Shown here: piece after piece, positions 38,736-48,826 of the stretch
How the letters are laid out: the number at the start of each line of letters is the position of its first letter
Position numbering within the stretch: position 1 is the first letter of the stretch
Assembly (NCBI RefSeq): GCF_900141775.1
Contig: NZ_FSRI01000001.1
Location: forward strand, 1,706,251-1,770,250
Direction: 5' to 3'
Length of the DNA stretch: 64,000 nt
Origin: Salinivibrio sp. ES.052
Lineage (GTDB): Bacteria; Pseudomonadota; Gammaproteobacteria; Enterobacterales; Vibrionaceae
Program-made: the position numbers and the translations under genes
The notes under the pieces: generated by a model
The model's database searches: none
What the model saw: the letters and a program-made list of their open reading frames with translations, nothing else
What the model was told of the DNA's origin: nothing

Positions 38736-39280
38736 GTCACATCAACCTCCAAAGCTGCGATAAATGCCTCGGTATCTGGTGCGATCACGTCTCGCGTCCC
38801 TTTATTAAGCGCTTCTCTCACTACCTTTCCGCTCATGTTATCAATAGAGATAATGGTCATTTCATCATCAGTGGTCGCAATAAACACACTTGGGGTCAAC
38901 TTACGCTGACGTTGCATCATGAGGTGCCCCAATATATTTTCTTGTAAACGCGCCAAGTCCTCATCACTCCAGACTTGAACCAAGCTGATCGCTTCACCCT
39001 GAAAACGAACGGGCAAATCAGCACAGTAGAGACCGTTATAAAAATCTTTGATATCACTATGTAAACGCAGCGCTATAGCCTTTTCCACGTTCGCAAAGTC
39101 TGCGGGCGTATCACGCTTAACCGGCTTCCACTGCACTTGGTGCGCATTCTCGCTAACGGTACACGGCGACAATAGTCCAATATAGTCTTCTGTACATGGC
39201 AAACTTTGATGATCGTGTTGCCATGCCGCAACATAATCCTGTGCTAGCGCCCAAAGGGCACGATGTAATGTGTTCTCCAT
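38732..39280 (-). CDS. syd: SecY-interacting protein Syd
   Basis: A 182-residue cytoplasmic protein (E. coli Syd 181) that binds SecY peripherally and is thought to monitor proper SecYEG assembly. Recognisable blocks: LHSDIKDFYNGLYCADLPVRF and LVQVWSDEDLARLQENILGH. I start at ATG 39280 with AGG upstream; an 11-codon in-frame extension would intrude on the queF promoter area. It is divergent from queF, as in E. coli. Confidence 0.93.
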   Translation of the reverse strand: MENTLHRALWALAQDYVAAWQHDHQSLPCTEDYIGLLSPCTVSENAHQVQWKPVKRDTPADFANVEKAIALRLHSDIKDFYNGLYCADLPVRFQGEAISLVQVWSDEDLARLQENILGHLMMQRQRKLTPSVFIATTDDEMTIISIDNMSGKVVREALNKGTRDVIAPDTEAFIAALEVDVT

Positions 39281-39343
39281 TCGCAACCTATAGCAAGATT
39301 CAGTAAACTTCACTTATTCTACTTGAATCAATAGCAGAACCGT

Positions 39344-40192
39344 ATGAGCAATTATCAAGATGCCGACGCCCTGGCCAATTTATCACTAGGCCAACAAACT
39401 GATTACCCTACGCAGTATGACCCTTCACAACTTCGTGCTGTCCCACGCGAATTAAATCGCCAGGCTATTGGCCTCGACAAGACGCCCCTGCCTTTTACCG
39501 GTTACGACACCTGGACCTTGTATGAGCTGTCATGGCTAAACAATAATGGCTTGCCCCAGGTCGCAATTGGCGAAGTCCGTCTACCGGCATCGAGCCCAAA
39601 CTTAATTGAATCGAAATCATTTAAGTTATACCTCAACAGCTTTAACCAAACCCGTTTTGAAAGCTGGCAGCACGTCGCTAACGCGCTACAAACCGATCTT
39701 TCCGCCTGTGCGGGTGAAGAAGTGGATGTTACCCTCTCCCCTCTCAGTGAACTGGAAGGTGAAACCATTGCCGGCCTATCTGGTGAATGTATCGATCACC
39801 AAGATATCAGTATCGACGACTACGCTTTCAATCCTGATTGGCTCGACGGTGCCGCTCAAGGCGCTGTGGTGTCTGAGACGCTTCACAGTCACTTGCTTAA
39901 ATCCAATTGCTTGATCACGAATCAGCCTGATTGGGGATCGGTACGGATTGCCTACAAAGGCAAAAAAATCAATCGAGAGAAGCTACTTCGTTATCTGGTC
40001 TCATTCAGAGAGCATAATGAATTTCATGAGCAATGCGTTGAGCGTATTTTTATGGATATCATGCGCTTCTGCCAACCGGAGAGGTTAACCGTCTACGCTC
40101 GGTATACGCGGCGCGGTGGATTGGACATCAATCCATACCGTACCAATATGGGAAAAACACCCAGCGAAAACAATCGCTTAGCGAGACAATAG
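39344..40192 (+). CDS. queF: NADPH-dependent 7-cyano-7-deazaguanine reductase
   Basis: A 282-residue enzyme, the same length as E. coli QueF, reducing preQ0 to preQ1 in queuosine synthesis. It is the long YqcD-type with two tunnel-fold halves: the nucleophilic cysteine lies in [20 protein letters not shown] (about residue 190) and the conserved [11 protein letters not shown] substrate block follows near residue 230 ([14 protein letters not shown]). It precedes the TPR/GGDEF genes by 58 nt. Confidence 0.95.
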   Translation: MSNYQDADALANLSLGQQTDYPTQYDPSQLRAVPRELNRQAIGLDKTPLPFTGYDTWTLYELSWLNNNGLPQVAIGEVRLPASSPNLIESKSFKLYLNSFNQTRFESWQHVANALQTDLSACAGEEVDVTLSPLSELEGETIAGLSGECIDHQDISIDDYAFNPDWLDGAAQGAVVSETLHSHLLKSNCLITNQPDWGSVRIAYKGKKINREKLLRYLVSFREHNEFHEQCVERIFMDIMRFCQPERLTVYARYTRRGGLDINPYRTNMGKTPSENNRLARQ

Positions 40193-40250
40193 CCACATTC
40201 GGCTGCTTACCAGCAGCCTTTCTATCACGTTTATACACAGAGGATGGCGC

Positions 40251-42644
40251 ATGCGCATCAGCCGACTACTTGTAGGCCTGCTTTTTTTAATCACGTCAAT
40301 GACGGCGTTCGCTTCTATCCACTCCTCGCCAGTTCTGACTAATGCAGAAAAGCTGCTGGAAACGTCACCCGCCCAATCATTAGAAATCAGTAACCGATTT
40401 CTTGCCCAGCGTCGCTTGACCACAGGCGCTAACCGGTCACACGTTAATAACGATACAGACCGCTCCATTCGCACACCACTTCACACTGTTTATGCCTACT
40501 TGATCAGTGCTCGCGCTTATGCGCACCTAGATCAGCCCGTTGAATCAAAAGCCGCGCTCCAAAAAGCGTATCAGGTTGTGGAAGAATACGATCTAAAACA
40601 TACCCGGGTACAAGTGATATTGACGGAGGCAACTCTGATCTGGCATTTAGATCAAGATGGTGAGCGTGCTCTCGCAACATTAGCGACTGCGAAAACAGCG
40701 ATCGATGCCTTGCCCGATAACAGCTTAAATGGCCAAGATAGCCGTTTTCGTAGTGCCTTATTACGCGCCAACATTTTAGCCGCTACGTCAGACAGTGAGA
40801 GTGCATTAGTCGCCTATGAAAATGCACGTAGCCAACTCAGTAATGACCCCCAAGACCTTCGTGATAAAGTCGAATTCCAACTGTCACTTGGGCATTTTTT
40901 ACTCGCCCAAAAGCGACACGAAAGTGCATTAACTGAATTACTCAGCGCTTTTTGGATCGCCAGCGAGAATGAATATACAGCACTGATTGCCAGTGCCAAT
41001 ATGAAACTGGCGCAGCTCTACTATCAGCAAGGAGTGCTAAATCAAGCACTCGAACATGCCAACCAGGCCGCTGCATTTTTCGAACACTTTTCACTGAGCC
41101 GACGACTGTCTGCATCTCAACGCTTATTAGCCACGATATACGAACAGCAATCACGTTATAACTTTGCGCTGGTGCATTATTTTAATGCACTAGAAATTGA
41201 ACAATCACTTGGCCGCACTCAGCCTCTGGCTAATGTGCACCTCGCCATCGCACGTACTTACTTTCAGCTAGAGCACTTTCCCCTCAGTGATCGTTATATA
41301 CAGGATGCCTTGCGACTGGTAGGCAGCTTACCCAGATCACCACTCACTACTCAGGCAATGCTATTGCAAGGTCGTATTCATTTGGCGCTTGCTCAGCCCA
41401 AACAAGCGGAAAAAGAGATCGATACGGCCCTTGAGCGTGCGGAAATTGAAAACGATCAGCTCACCATGACTCGCGCCTATCGTGCACTCTCAAAGGCGCT
41501 AGAAGCTCAGGGGCAATATCAAGCAGCATTAGCGATGCAACGCGAGTATGAGCAATTACGCTCGCAGCAGACCCAATCAGAACAGCAGCAACAAGCCGAC
41601 ACTTTTAAACAACAACAGCGAGTGGTTGAGCGTCAATTACAAATGGATGAATTACAGCGCCAACTTGATACGGCTCACCAAGAGCAACTTCACTTACAAA
41701 AAGTGAATTATTTCCTTTTAGGGAGCCTAGGGGTACTGATTGCCATTGTCTACCTGCGTCACCGTGCGGCTGTGTTGCGTCAAGGCGAGCTAGCGCAACT
41801 GCGTGATGATTTTTACACTCACCCACGGACAGGGCTGAGAAATTTACGTATGCTTAACGCGAAGCTGCCACACTCGCTAGAAAAAAGTAATGCGAACTTC
41901 GAACAGTGGTATCTCAATGATATGATCCACCAGCCGTTAAGTGATCGATTACGCTTTGCGATGTTTGATGTGGCCTTTCTTAAAGAATTGTTTTTATTTC
42001 ATGGTTATCAACGCGCTCAAGATATCGAACGCCAACTCGGCGAATACTTGTCCAAACGAGTCACCCAATCTGGGCGTCTCTACCATTTTGCCGATACCCT
42101 TTTTATCTATATAGAGACCAATTGGGAAAAGGACGCGAAACCTGACGCCCTCGCACATTTTGTACAATCTCTAATTGAAGACTTTGTTACCCAGTACCAA
42201 GACAATACGCCTATACCAGATGACATTCCCCGGAATGATACTGACGAGATGCCACGTGACGATTTTGATACTATCGCGCCTCAAGCGAACCACTTGACGT
42301 CACAAGTCGCGATTGGACTGGCGGAATATCCGTTCTTACCACGAGCGTATACATCAATAAACGATCAAGAACTGATAGAGATATTGCTAACGGCAACACA
42401 TCAAGCCAGTGATCTGGCTCATCAGAGCGGAGGAAGTCATTGGGTGCATTTTAGTGCGATTAACACAGCGCCAGCCGCAAGCTTCGTCAACACGAACCTT
42501 CGCCAAGCGTGTTTGAAAGGCATCAACTCCGGCTTGGTGAAGGTCAAAACATCATCGAATGACCTAATGAATTGGCAGAAGGATCACGGATCTGATAAAA
42601 AGCAATCATCTGTTATTGATGACGATAGCAATAAGTCGGTATAG
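40251..42644 (+). CDS. periplasmic TPR sensor with transmembrane helix and degenerate GGDEF domain
   Basis: A 797-residue membrane protein. In order: signal peptide or N-terminal anchor (1-22, LLVGLLFLITSMTAFAS), a long array of TPR-like helical pairs (about 70-440; for example AHLDQPVESKAALQKAYQVV and KLAQLYYQQGVLNQALEHAN), a glutamine-rich coiled coil (about 440-482), a membrane segment (about 486-505, FLLGSLGVLIAIVYLR), and a cytoplasmic domain (about 515-760) resembling GGDEF in its layout (TGLRNLRML, then RLRFAMFDVAFLKEL). The GGDEF signature itself is replaced (RLYHFADTLFIYIE), so it should not synthesise c-di-GMP. It likely senses periplasmic or cell-wall state and signals through a partner. 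The intact diguanylate cyclase follows 76 nt downstream. Confidence 0.8.
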   Translation: MRISRLLVGLLFLITSMTAFASIHSSPVLTNAEKLLETSPAQSLEISNRFLAQRRLTTGANRSHVNNDTDRSIRTPLHTVYAYLISARAYAHLDQPVESKAALQKAYQVVEEYDLKHTRVQVILTEATLIWHLDQDGERALATLATAKTAIDALPDNSLNGQDSRFRSALLRANILAATSDSESALVAYENARSQLSNDPQDLRDKVEFQLSLGHFLLAQKRHESALTELLSAFWIASENEYTALIASANMKLAQLYYQQGVLNQALEHANQAAAFFEHFSLSRRLSASQRLLATIYEQQSRYNFALVHYFNALEIEQSLGRTQPLANVHLAIARTYFQLEHFPLSDRYIQDALRLVGSLPRSPLTTQAMLLQGRIHLALAQPKQAEKEIDTALERAEIENDQLTMTRAYRALSKALEAQGQYQAALAMQREYEQLRSQQTQSEQQQQADTFKQQQRVVERQLQMDELQRQLDTAHQEQLHLQKVNYFLLGSLGVLIAIVYLRHRAAVLRQGELAQLRDDFYTHPRTGLRNLRMLNAKLPHSLEKSNANFEQWYLNDMIHQPLSDRLRFAMFDVAFLKELFLFHGYQRAQDIERQLGEYLSKRVTQSGRLYHFADTLFIYIETNWEKDAKPDALAHFVQSLIEDFVTQYQDNTPIPDDIPRNDTDEMPRDDFDTIAPQANHLTSQVAIGLAEYPFLPRAYTSINDQELIEILLTATHQASDLAHQSGGSHWVHFSAINTAPAASFVNTNLRQACLKGINSGLVKVKTSSNDLMNWQKDHGSDKKQSSVIDDDSNKSV

Positions 42645-42720
42645 CTAACAGTCGCTGGCGAAACTTTCTCGCTAACTATGGCACCAAATCGCGAATATAA
42701 TCAGGTAGTTCCTCGGCAAA

Positions 42721-44280
42721 ATGACTAAGTCTACTCTATCACCGTTGTCGGCACAGGCCGCGCAGGCGGATCATCATGAAACGCCCTCAGCGTATCGAGA
42801 TCTGGCTTTAAAATCGCGCCGAGAAATCCATAGTTTAAAACGCTTAGTTTCGCGTTTCATCGCCACGTGTACGGGTAAAAATACCTTAGTCGATCAAAAA
42901 CTGACTGAGTTCCGTGACGTATTATATTCAGCACAAGATGTTAGCGCGCTGCTTCCGCGTTTAGCTGTTATTGAACGCATGGTGGGTCATCAAGACATGA
43001 CACAGAAAAAAGCACTGTCACATCTCGACGAGCAGTTTCATACAAGTGGAGAAACGCTACAACGCGTGACTGGCCTTCCCGCGCAACTCAAACGAGACTT
43101 GCGTGATTTGCTCGCTCAACCGATGAGCAGTGACACGGAGCGCACACAGCATTTAATTAAATTACTTCAGCTCTACGAGCGTGCAGTGACATTACAAGTG
43201 GCACGCCCTCGCGCTCAACATGCGCAAGTCGAACTCGACAAAGACCAAATTCGTCGTGTCGCCGATGAGTTGCAAAATCTGATCACCGAGTTAGATATTG
43301 ATGGCCAAGCCGGTGATAAGCTTCTTGAAATCCGTCGCCAGTTGTTGACGGACGTATCGCCTACCAGTGTTGTATCATTGACACTGACCTCACTCCGGCT
43401 AATTTTAGAGGCTACGCAGGCCGAGCGCCACGCCTCTCAGCAGTTCCTTTCGCAAGTGAATGATGACTTGGTTTCTATCAGTCAACAAAATACACGCGCT
43501 TACGATCATGCTAGCCAATTACGCATGGCACACCAAAGCGTGGACCAACGGTTAGAGCGCACGATTACCGATATTGAACATGAGATCAGTCTACAAAGTG
43601 CGCCGGCTGCTGATCCAGAAGCGGCACTGATACGCGCACTCGATGAGCTTAAAGTGATCGCACAAGAGAACGAAGCACTAAAAAATCGCGAGCAAGCACT
43701 TGAAGAGCAGCTCGCCCATAACCAGAATCAACTCAGTACATTGGCTGAACAAACGATGGACCAACGTCGCCACGTCGGCGACCAAGAACGAAAGCGTCTA
43801 CTCGATCCTCTGACACGAGTATATAATCGAGCGGCACTCAACGACCGTCTCGAGCACGAATATCGATTATGGAAGAAATACCATCGAGAGTTCTGCCTCG
43901 CCGTGATTGATATTGATCACTTCAAACAAGTCAATCAGCAGTTTGGTTATGAAGTCGGTGACAAGGCACTCAAGGTTATCGCCCGCAGTATTTATCAATG
44001 CTTGCGCGATACTGACTTTATTGCTCGGTTTGGTGGCGAGGAGTTTGTCATTTTACTGCCCGATGCTAACGATGATACTCGCACCGATATTCTGGCTAAC
44101 ATCAGCCAGACAATTCGTAAGTTACCGTTGAAGTTCAAGAACGAACGTGTCTCTATTACCGCGTCTATTGGTGCCACCTTGTTTAAAGATCAAGATACCC
44201 CAAAACCGGTTCTTGCGCGTGCCGACCAAGCACTTTATCAAGCAAAGAATAGTGGACGTAACCAAATCATTTGGTGTTAA
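42721..44280 (+). CDS. diguanylate cyclase with long helical N-terminal region
   Basis: A 519-residue soluble protein. Residues 20-300 are predicted all-helical and unassigned; about 300-350 form a coiled coil (NEALKNREQALEEQLAHNQ) feeding a C-terminal GGDEF domain (about 355-519). The active site is intact: VIDIDHFKQVNQQFGYEVGD and RFGGEEFVILLP (GGEEF at 438-442), with I-site RDTD five residues before. It should make c-di-GMP as a dimer. A consensus TATAAT (42696-42701) just before the gene may give it its own promoter in addition to read-through from the TPR gene. Confidence 0.88.
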   Translation: MTKSTLSPLSAQAAQADHHETPSAYRDLALKSRREIHSLKRLVSRFIATCTGKNTLVDQKLTEFRDVLYSAQDVSALLPRLAVIERMVGHQDMTQKKALSHLDEQFHTSGETLQRVTGLPAQLKRDLRDLLAQPMSSDTERTQHLIKLLQLYERAVTLQVARPRAQHAQVELDKDQIRRVADELQNLITELDIDGQAGDKLLEIRRQLLTDVSPTSVVSLTLTSLRLILEATQAERHASQQFLSQVNDDLVSISQQNTRAYDHASQLRMAHQSVDQRLERTITDIEHEISLQSAPAADPEAALIRALDELKVIAQENEALKNREQALEEQLAHNQNQLSTLAEQTMDQRRHVGDQERKRLLDPLTRVYNRAALNDRLEHEYRLWKKYHREFCLAVIDIDHFKQVNQQFGYEVGDKALKVIARSIYQCLRDTDFIARFGGEEFVILLPDANDDTRTDILANISQTIRKLPLKFKNERVSITASIGATLFKDQDTPKPVLARADQALYQAKNSGRNQIIWC

Positions 44281-44401
44281 TTTTTGCTGGTCAATTGTGG
44301 CTGCCGTGTGTATTTTTAATTAACACACTGATTTTTATAGCACCGCTTTATCTCCCTTACTTGGCTTTCAATAGGGGATCGGTCAGCAAGAGGTTGTCGC
44401 T

Positions 44402-45757
44402 ATGATCACACACATTAGCCCCATTGGAACGATGGACCTGCTTTCGCAAATTGAGGTCGATCGCCTAAAAGCCAGCGCCAGCAGTAACTTGTACCGCTTA
44501 TACCGAAACTGCTCATTGGCTGTTTTAAATTCAGGCAGCCACACTGATAGCTCCAAAGCGCTGCTCGAAAAATACGAGAGTTTCGAGATCCGTGTACTGC
44601 GTCGTGAACGCGGTATAAAACTGGAATTGGTCAACCCACCTGATCACGCCTTCGTTGATGGGAAAATCATTCGAGGCATCCAAGAGCACATGTTTTCTGT
44701 GCTTCGAGATATTATTCACGTCAATGTGCAACTTGAGCACAGTCCCGCGTTGAACCTAGATAGCTCACCACACATTACCAATTTGATTTTTGGTATCCTA
44801 CGTAACGCGAAAGCTCTACGTCCACGCGTTGATCCTAGCCTTGTTGTTTGCTGGGGTGGGCACTCCATCAACGATATCGAATATCAATATACGCGTGAAG
44901 TTGGCCATGAGCTTGGACTGAGAGAGCTTGATATTTGCACCGGCTGCGGACCTGGTGCAATGGAAGGCCCTATGAAAGGAGCCGCCATCGGCCATGCCAA
45001 ACAGCGGACGTATGATAGCCGCTTTATTGGCTTAACAGAGCCATCTATCATTGCCGCAGAGCCACCGAATCCAATAGTGAATGAGTTGGTGATCATGCCG
45101 GATATCGAGAAGCGCCTAGAAGCCTTTGTTCGTATTGCCCACGGTATCGTTATCTTCCCTGGAGGGGCCGGCACTGCTGAAGAGCTATTGTATATATTAG
45201 GCATTATGATGCACCCTGATAATCGCTCGCAGCCATTACCCATCGTGCTCACTGGACCAAAGGAAAGCGAAGAATACTTCCTTGATATTGATGAATTTAT
45301 CCGTGATGTCCTGGGTGAAGAAGCGACACAGTATTACCAGATTGTCATTGACGACCCAGCCAAAGCCGCACGCTTAATGAAAAACGCCATGCCTGCGGTT
45401 AAAGAGCATCGAAAAGCAACGGGTGATGCCTATTCGTATAACTGGTCACTCAAAATTGAACGTGGGTTTCAGCTCCCTTTTGAGCCGACACACGAAAATA
45501 TGGCGAACCTTAATTTACATATGAATCAACGCCCCGAGCTTCTCGCTTCCGCATTGCGCCAAGCTTTCTCTGGCATCGTCGCAGGTAACGTCAAAGATGA
45601 AGGAATGCGTAATATTGAACGCAATGGGCCATTTAAGATTAATGGCGACAAATACTTGATGGCAAAAATGGATAAATTGCTGAAAAGTTTCGTGGCACAA
45701 CAACGCATGAAATTGCCAGGCACGGTGTATGTACCATGCTACGAGATTGTTTCCTAG
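44402..45757 (+). CDS. ppnN: pyrimidine/purine nucleotide 5'-monophosphate nucleosidase PpnN
   Basis: A 451-residue protein of the YgdH/PpnN family (E. coli 454), a (p)ppGpp-binding nucleosidase that splits nucleoside monophosphates to base and ribose 5-phosphate. The LOG/Rossmann-like core is obvious: [22 protein letters not shown] and the [11 protein letters not shown] motif ([20 protein letters not shown]), with the extended N- and C-terminal domains of this family. It precedes xni, a conserved vibrio pairing. Confidence 0.95.
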   Translation: MITHISPIGTMDLLSQIEVDRLKASASSNLYRLYRNCSLAVLNSGSHTDSSKALLEKYESFEIRVLRRERGIKLELVNPPDHAFVDGKIIRGIQEHMFSVLRDIIHVNVQLEHSPALNLDSSPHITNLIFGILRNAKALRPRVDPSLVVCWGGHSINDIEYQYTREVGHELGLRELDICTGCGPGAMEGPMKGAAIGHAKQRTYDSRFIGLTEPSIIAAEPPNPIVNELVIMPDIEKRLEAFVRIAHGIVIFPGGAGTAEELLYILGIMMHPDNRSQPLPIVLTGPKESEEYFLDIDEFIRDVLGEEATQYYQIVIDDPAKAARLMKNAMPAVKEHRKATGDAYSYNWSLKIERGFQLPFEPTHENMANLNLHMNQRPELLASALRQAFSGIVAGNVKDEGMRNIERNGPFKINGDKYLMAKMDKLLKSFVAQQRMKLPGTVYVPCYEIVS

Positions 45758-45774
45758 CCCACATTTAACAAGGT

Positions 45775-45811
45775 TTAACACACTGCGTGTTAATCAAAAA
45801 ACAGGTATAAT
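45775..45811 (+). promoter_or_regulatory. xni promoter with palindrome over the -35 region
   Basis: A perfect -10 TATAAT (45806-45811) lies 36 nt before the xni ATG. At the -35 position lies the perfect palindrome TTAACAC-ACTGC-GTGTTAA (45775-45793) instead of a -35 hexamer, an operator-like placement. Its left arm TTAACACACTG recurs upstream of ppnN at 44320-44330. Confidence 0.5.
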
Positions 45812-45846
45812 GCGTGGCTTGCTGCGCATTATTTCCGGTTTTTGTT

Positions 45847-46617
45847 ATGTCTAGGCTCCATGTTGTTATTATTGATGCGATGAACTTAATCCGCCGTGTC
45901 CACGCGGCCCAACCTGATCGTGTACCTCTCGATAGCACGGTCCAGTCATGCCTCAAAACGCTCGACAAAATTATCAATCATAGTGAGCCTAGTCATATTG
46001 TTGCGGTATTCGATCATACTGGCATCGATCGCGGTTGGCGGGCCGAGATACTCCCTTCCTATAAGCAAAGCCGTAAACCGATGCCCACCGAGTTAGAACA
46101 GGGACTCGATAAGATCCAAGACGCATTTTGGCAGCGTGGTGTCGATTCCCTGCTATCCCAAGGGGATGAAGCCGATGATATGATTGCCACATTGGCATTA
46201 AAAGTGGCGGAGCGTCGGCAGAAAGTCACTATCGTTTCAACCGACAAAGGTTATTGCCAGCTATTACGACCAACGTTGAGGATCCGTGACTATTTCCAGC
46301 ATCGGTGGTTAGACTTAGAATTTGTCCAAACCCAGTTTGGTGTGCGCCCCGAACAGCTCTGTGATTTTTGGGGGCTAGCTGGGATCAGCAGTAGTGAGGT
46401 TAGCGGTGTTCCAGGCATTGGTCCAAAAACGGCGGCGATGCTTCTTGGCTCTTATCCCACATTGGAGGCCGTCTTCGCAGCGGACGATCTGGAGCCAAAA
46501 TGGCAAAAAAAACTCACTGGGCATCAAGACTTAGCACAGCGTTGTAAAAAAGTGGCCCAATTAAAAACGGATATCCCATTAGGCTTTAACCTTCAAGATA
46601 TCCGCTTCGAACGCTAA
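45847..46617 (+). CDS. xni: flap endonuclease Xni (ExoIX)
   Basis: A 256-residue FEN-family protein homologous to the 5'-nuclease domain of DNA polymerase I. Conserved acidic residues appear in [29 protein letters not shown] and [12 protein letters not shown]; the helix-3-turn-helix region is [19 protein letters not shown] 45847 aligns with the start of E. coli Xni (251); an in-frame GTG 11 codons upstream lies at the promoter. The stop overlaps the rlmM stop tail to tail by 4 nt. Confidence 0.93.
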   Translation: MSRLHVVIIDAMNLIRRVHAAQPDRVPLDSTVQSCLKTLDKIINHSEPSHIVAVFDHTGIDRGWRAEILPSYKQSRKPMPTELEQGLDKIQDAFWQRGVDSLLSQGDEADDMIATLALKVAERRQKVTIVSTDKGYCQLLRPTLRIRDYFQHRWLDLEFVQTQFGVRPEQLCDFWGLAGISSSEVSGVPGIGPKTAAMLLGSYPTLEAVFAADDLEPKWQKKLTGHQDLAQRCKKVAQLKTDIPLGFNLQDIRFER

Positions 46618-47690
46618 CGCTGACGTTTTATCCGTCGTACATGCACAGTGATCTCTTCACGATCATGGTAGAGATGCTTAGCTCGCATTTCATAAGGCAC
46701 ATTATAATCGTCCAAAAAGGTCCCCAGCGTTTCCAGATTCTGTGACACTTGCTCATAACGCCGACTCATCGGCAACTTCAAGTTAAAAATAGCCTCCTTG
46801 GCCCACCCTTCAATCAGCCACTCTCCCATCAACTGAGCCACACGCGATGGCTTTTCAATCATGTCACATACCAACCAGGTGACATTTTTGCGCGTTGGTT
46901 CGAATTTGAAACCATCTTCAGCATGATGAAATACTTGCCCTGTTTCCATTAAACTTTCGGCCATTGCGCCGTTATCCACCGCATGAACAAACATGGACCG
47001 CTTCACAAGCTGATAGGTCCAACCGCCGGGACAAGCCCCTAAATCTACTGCCCACATCCCAGGTGCCAAACGGGTATCCCACTCTTCTTTAGGAATAAAA
47101 TGATGAAAAGCTTCTTCAAGCTTCAATGTGGATCGGCTGGGCGCATCGGCGGGGAATTTCATCCGTGGTAGACCCATATAGTGCGACGAGTTATTCGTCG
47201 TCAATGAATACCCCACGAAGCAGGTTCCCGGTGCGGTAAAGCATAAATGAATCACCGGTTTTTTGGGGTTATCTTTGGCTAACATCACGCCCTGCTTACG
47301 CAGGGACTGCCGTAGCGGCACCGTAAATTTACGACAAAATTTTAATAGGGCCTTCGCTTCATCGTTATCTGGGGTTTCAACCCGTAAATCCCCTCCTTTA
47401 GGCAAGCTATCACCAACCGCCAGGATGGGTGAGATACGATCGTCTGGGTCAAGATCAGAGAGTGTTGCGGTCACCGCAATCATTTGGCGAGAAAAAATGA
47501 GCGAGTCCAAGGGAAGATCACGTACGATCCGATCGGCGTCACCGTATTGATAACACTCAAACAAAACATACGCACTGTTATTCATCACGCGCGGGAACCC
47601 ATACACTCCCATCTCGGTGGTTTTCTGTTGGATTTCTGCCGCACAATCTTTTTCAAACCCTGCACGGCAGTAAAGCAAAACCTGATTCAT
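46614..47690 (-). CDS. rlmM: 23S rRNA (cytidine(2498)-2'-O)-methyltransferase RlmM
   Basis: A 358-residue SAM-dependent methyltransferase. An N-terminal THUMP domain (about 60-170) precedes a Rossmann methyltransferase domain with the SAM motif [15 protein letters not shown] near residue 215 and the K-D-K-E type residues ([12 protein letters not shown]). ATG 47690 has AGAGG upstream; seven further in-frame codons are not needed. A small palindrome TGTCAC/GTGACA (47714-47730) lies just upstream. Gene order gcvA-ygdD-rlmM is the same as in E. coli. Confidence 0.95.
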   Translation of the reverse strand: MNQVLLYCRAGFEKDCAAEIQQKTTEMGVYGFPRVMNNSAYVLFECYQYGDADRIVRDLPLDSLIFSRQMIAVTATLSDLDPDDRISPILAVGDSLPKGGDLRVETPDNDEAKALLKFCRKFTVPLRQSLRKQGVMLAKDNPKKPVIHLCFTAPGTCFVGYSLTTNNSSHYMGLPRMKFPADAPSRSTLKLEEAFHHFIPKEEWDTRLAPGMWAVDLGACPGGWTYQLVKRSMFVHAVDNGAMAESLMETGQVFHHAEDGFKFEPTRKNVTWLVCDMIEKPSRVAQLMGEWLIEGWAKEAIFNLKLPMSRRYEQVSQNLETLGTFLDDYNVPYEMRAKHLYHDREEITVHVRRIKRQR

Positions 47691-47813
47691 CACACCCTCT
47701 GGTTCGAGCACATTGTCACGCTATGTGACAGTAAAAATAAGCTGCGCATTATATCTGCCATCCAGGCGAGAATGAAACGCTCTCATGTGTTTTTATCTTG
47801 ACGGCATGAGCGT

Positions 47814-48197
47814 TCAAGCATTCGCTCTCCATGCGCCAATGGCCAGTCCCCCCCATCCAATCAAAAAGCTCACCCCACCTAGAGGCGTAATGGGTCCTAG
47901 CCAAGGTATATCCGTTACCGCAAGCAGGTATAAACTGCCACTAAAACACACGATGCCAACCAACCACGACCAGGCCACAATCGCAAACATGCGAGTAGAT
48001 AACTTTGATGCGAGTGCACAAGCTCCGAGCAAGGCCAAGCTATGCCACATCTGATAATTGACTCCCGTTTTGAAAATGGCCAATTGATAATCAGACAATA
48101 TGGTCTTCAGGCCATGTGCGGCGAACGCACCTAGGCCAACGGCTAAACCTGCACCAATCGCGGCAATGCTCACCCAATGATTTAATTTCATGCTCAC
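47814..48197 (-). CDS. ygdD: DUF423 membrane protein (YgdD family)
   Basis: A 127-residue inner-membrane protein with four hydrophobic helices. The DUF423 pattern GAFAAHGLKTILS and YQMWHSLALLG is present, as is the C-terminal TPLGGVSFLIGWGGLAIGAWR. The start overlaps the preceding hydrolase stop (ATGA). Function unknown. Confidence 0.9.
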   Translation of the reverse strand: MSMKLNHWVSIAAIGAGLAVGLGAFAAHGLKTILSDYQLAIFKTGVNYQMWHSLALLGACALASKLSTRMFAIVAWSWLVGIVCFSGSLYLLAVTDIPWLGPITPLGGVSFLIGWGGLAIGAWRANA

Positions 48198-48826
48198 TCC
48201 CCGTGTTGTGCGATAAATCGCACTAAACTATCCACCGCCAATTGCCGGTTATCCGATTCTGTATAGCTAGAAGCTTTCCGGGGTTTAAAGCTATGATCAC
48301 CGTCAGGGATAAACACTAGCTCAATACAGGATGACAGCGGAAAGTCGATAACTTCGTCTCGACGGCCAAAAGCATCGCGCTCTCCTTGCACGATTAAAAG
48401 TGGCTTTTTCACCGTCACTAGGTGTTCACCTTTGTAATTCTCTGGCTTACCGGGTGGATGGAAAGGAAACCCGAAACATATCACACCACTCACTGACGTG
48501 TTTTCAATCAGGTGACTAGCCATACGCCCTCCCATGGACTTGCCTGCCAACCATAAGCGACTGCCGATTGGGCGTAAGCCATCGACCGCGTCAATGACAG
48601 ACTCATAGTGCGCCAGCAGTTTAGGGGCTCGATCGGGTGGACGCTTTTTCCCATCTTCTTTGCGCTTCTCCATATAGGGGAAGTTAAATCGAACAACACG
48701 ACAGCATGTACTGATCCGCTCTGCAGTATCAGCCATGAATTCATGCTCTTTTCCAGCTCCTGCCCCATGCGCGAAAATCACCCAATCCGTTGCCGTTTCT
48801 GATCCATCAAGTTGTAAACCCATCAT
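48194..48826 (-). CDS. alpha/beta hydrolase family protein
   Basis: A 210-residue cytoplasmic alpha/beta hydrolase of the KANL3/Tex30-like group. The oxyanion region FAHGAGAGKEHEFM follows strand 1; the nucleophile elbow is AGKSMGGRMASH (Ser near residue 96), the acid in VQGERDAFG, and the histidine in IPDGDHSFKP. It is embedded between gcvA and ygdD with 4-nt overlaps on both sides, so it is translated as part of that operon. Substrate unknown. Confidence 0.85.
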   Translation of the reverse strand: MMGLQLDGSETATDWVIFAHGAGAGKEHEFMADTAERISTCCRVVRFNFPYMEKRKEDGKKRPPDRAPKLLAHYESVIDAVDGLRPIGSRLWLAGKSMGGRMASHLIENTSVSGVICFGFPFHPPGKPENYKGEHLVTVKKPLLIVQGERDAFGRRDEVIDFPLSSCIELVFIPDGDHSFKPRKASSYTESDNRQLAVDSLVRFIAQHGE

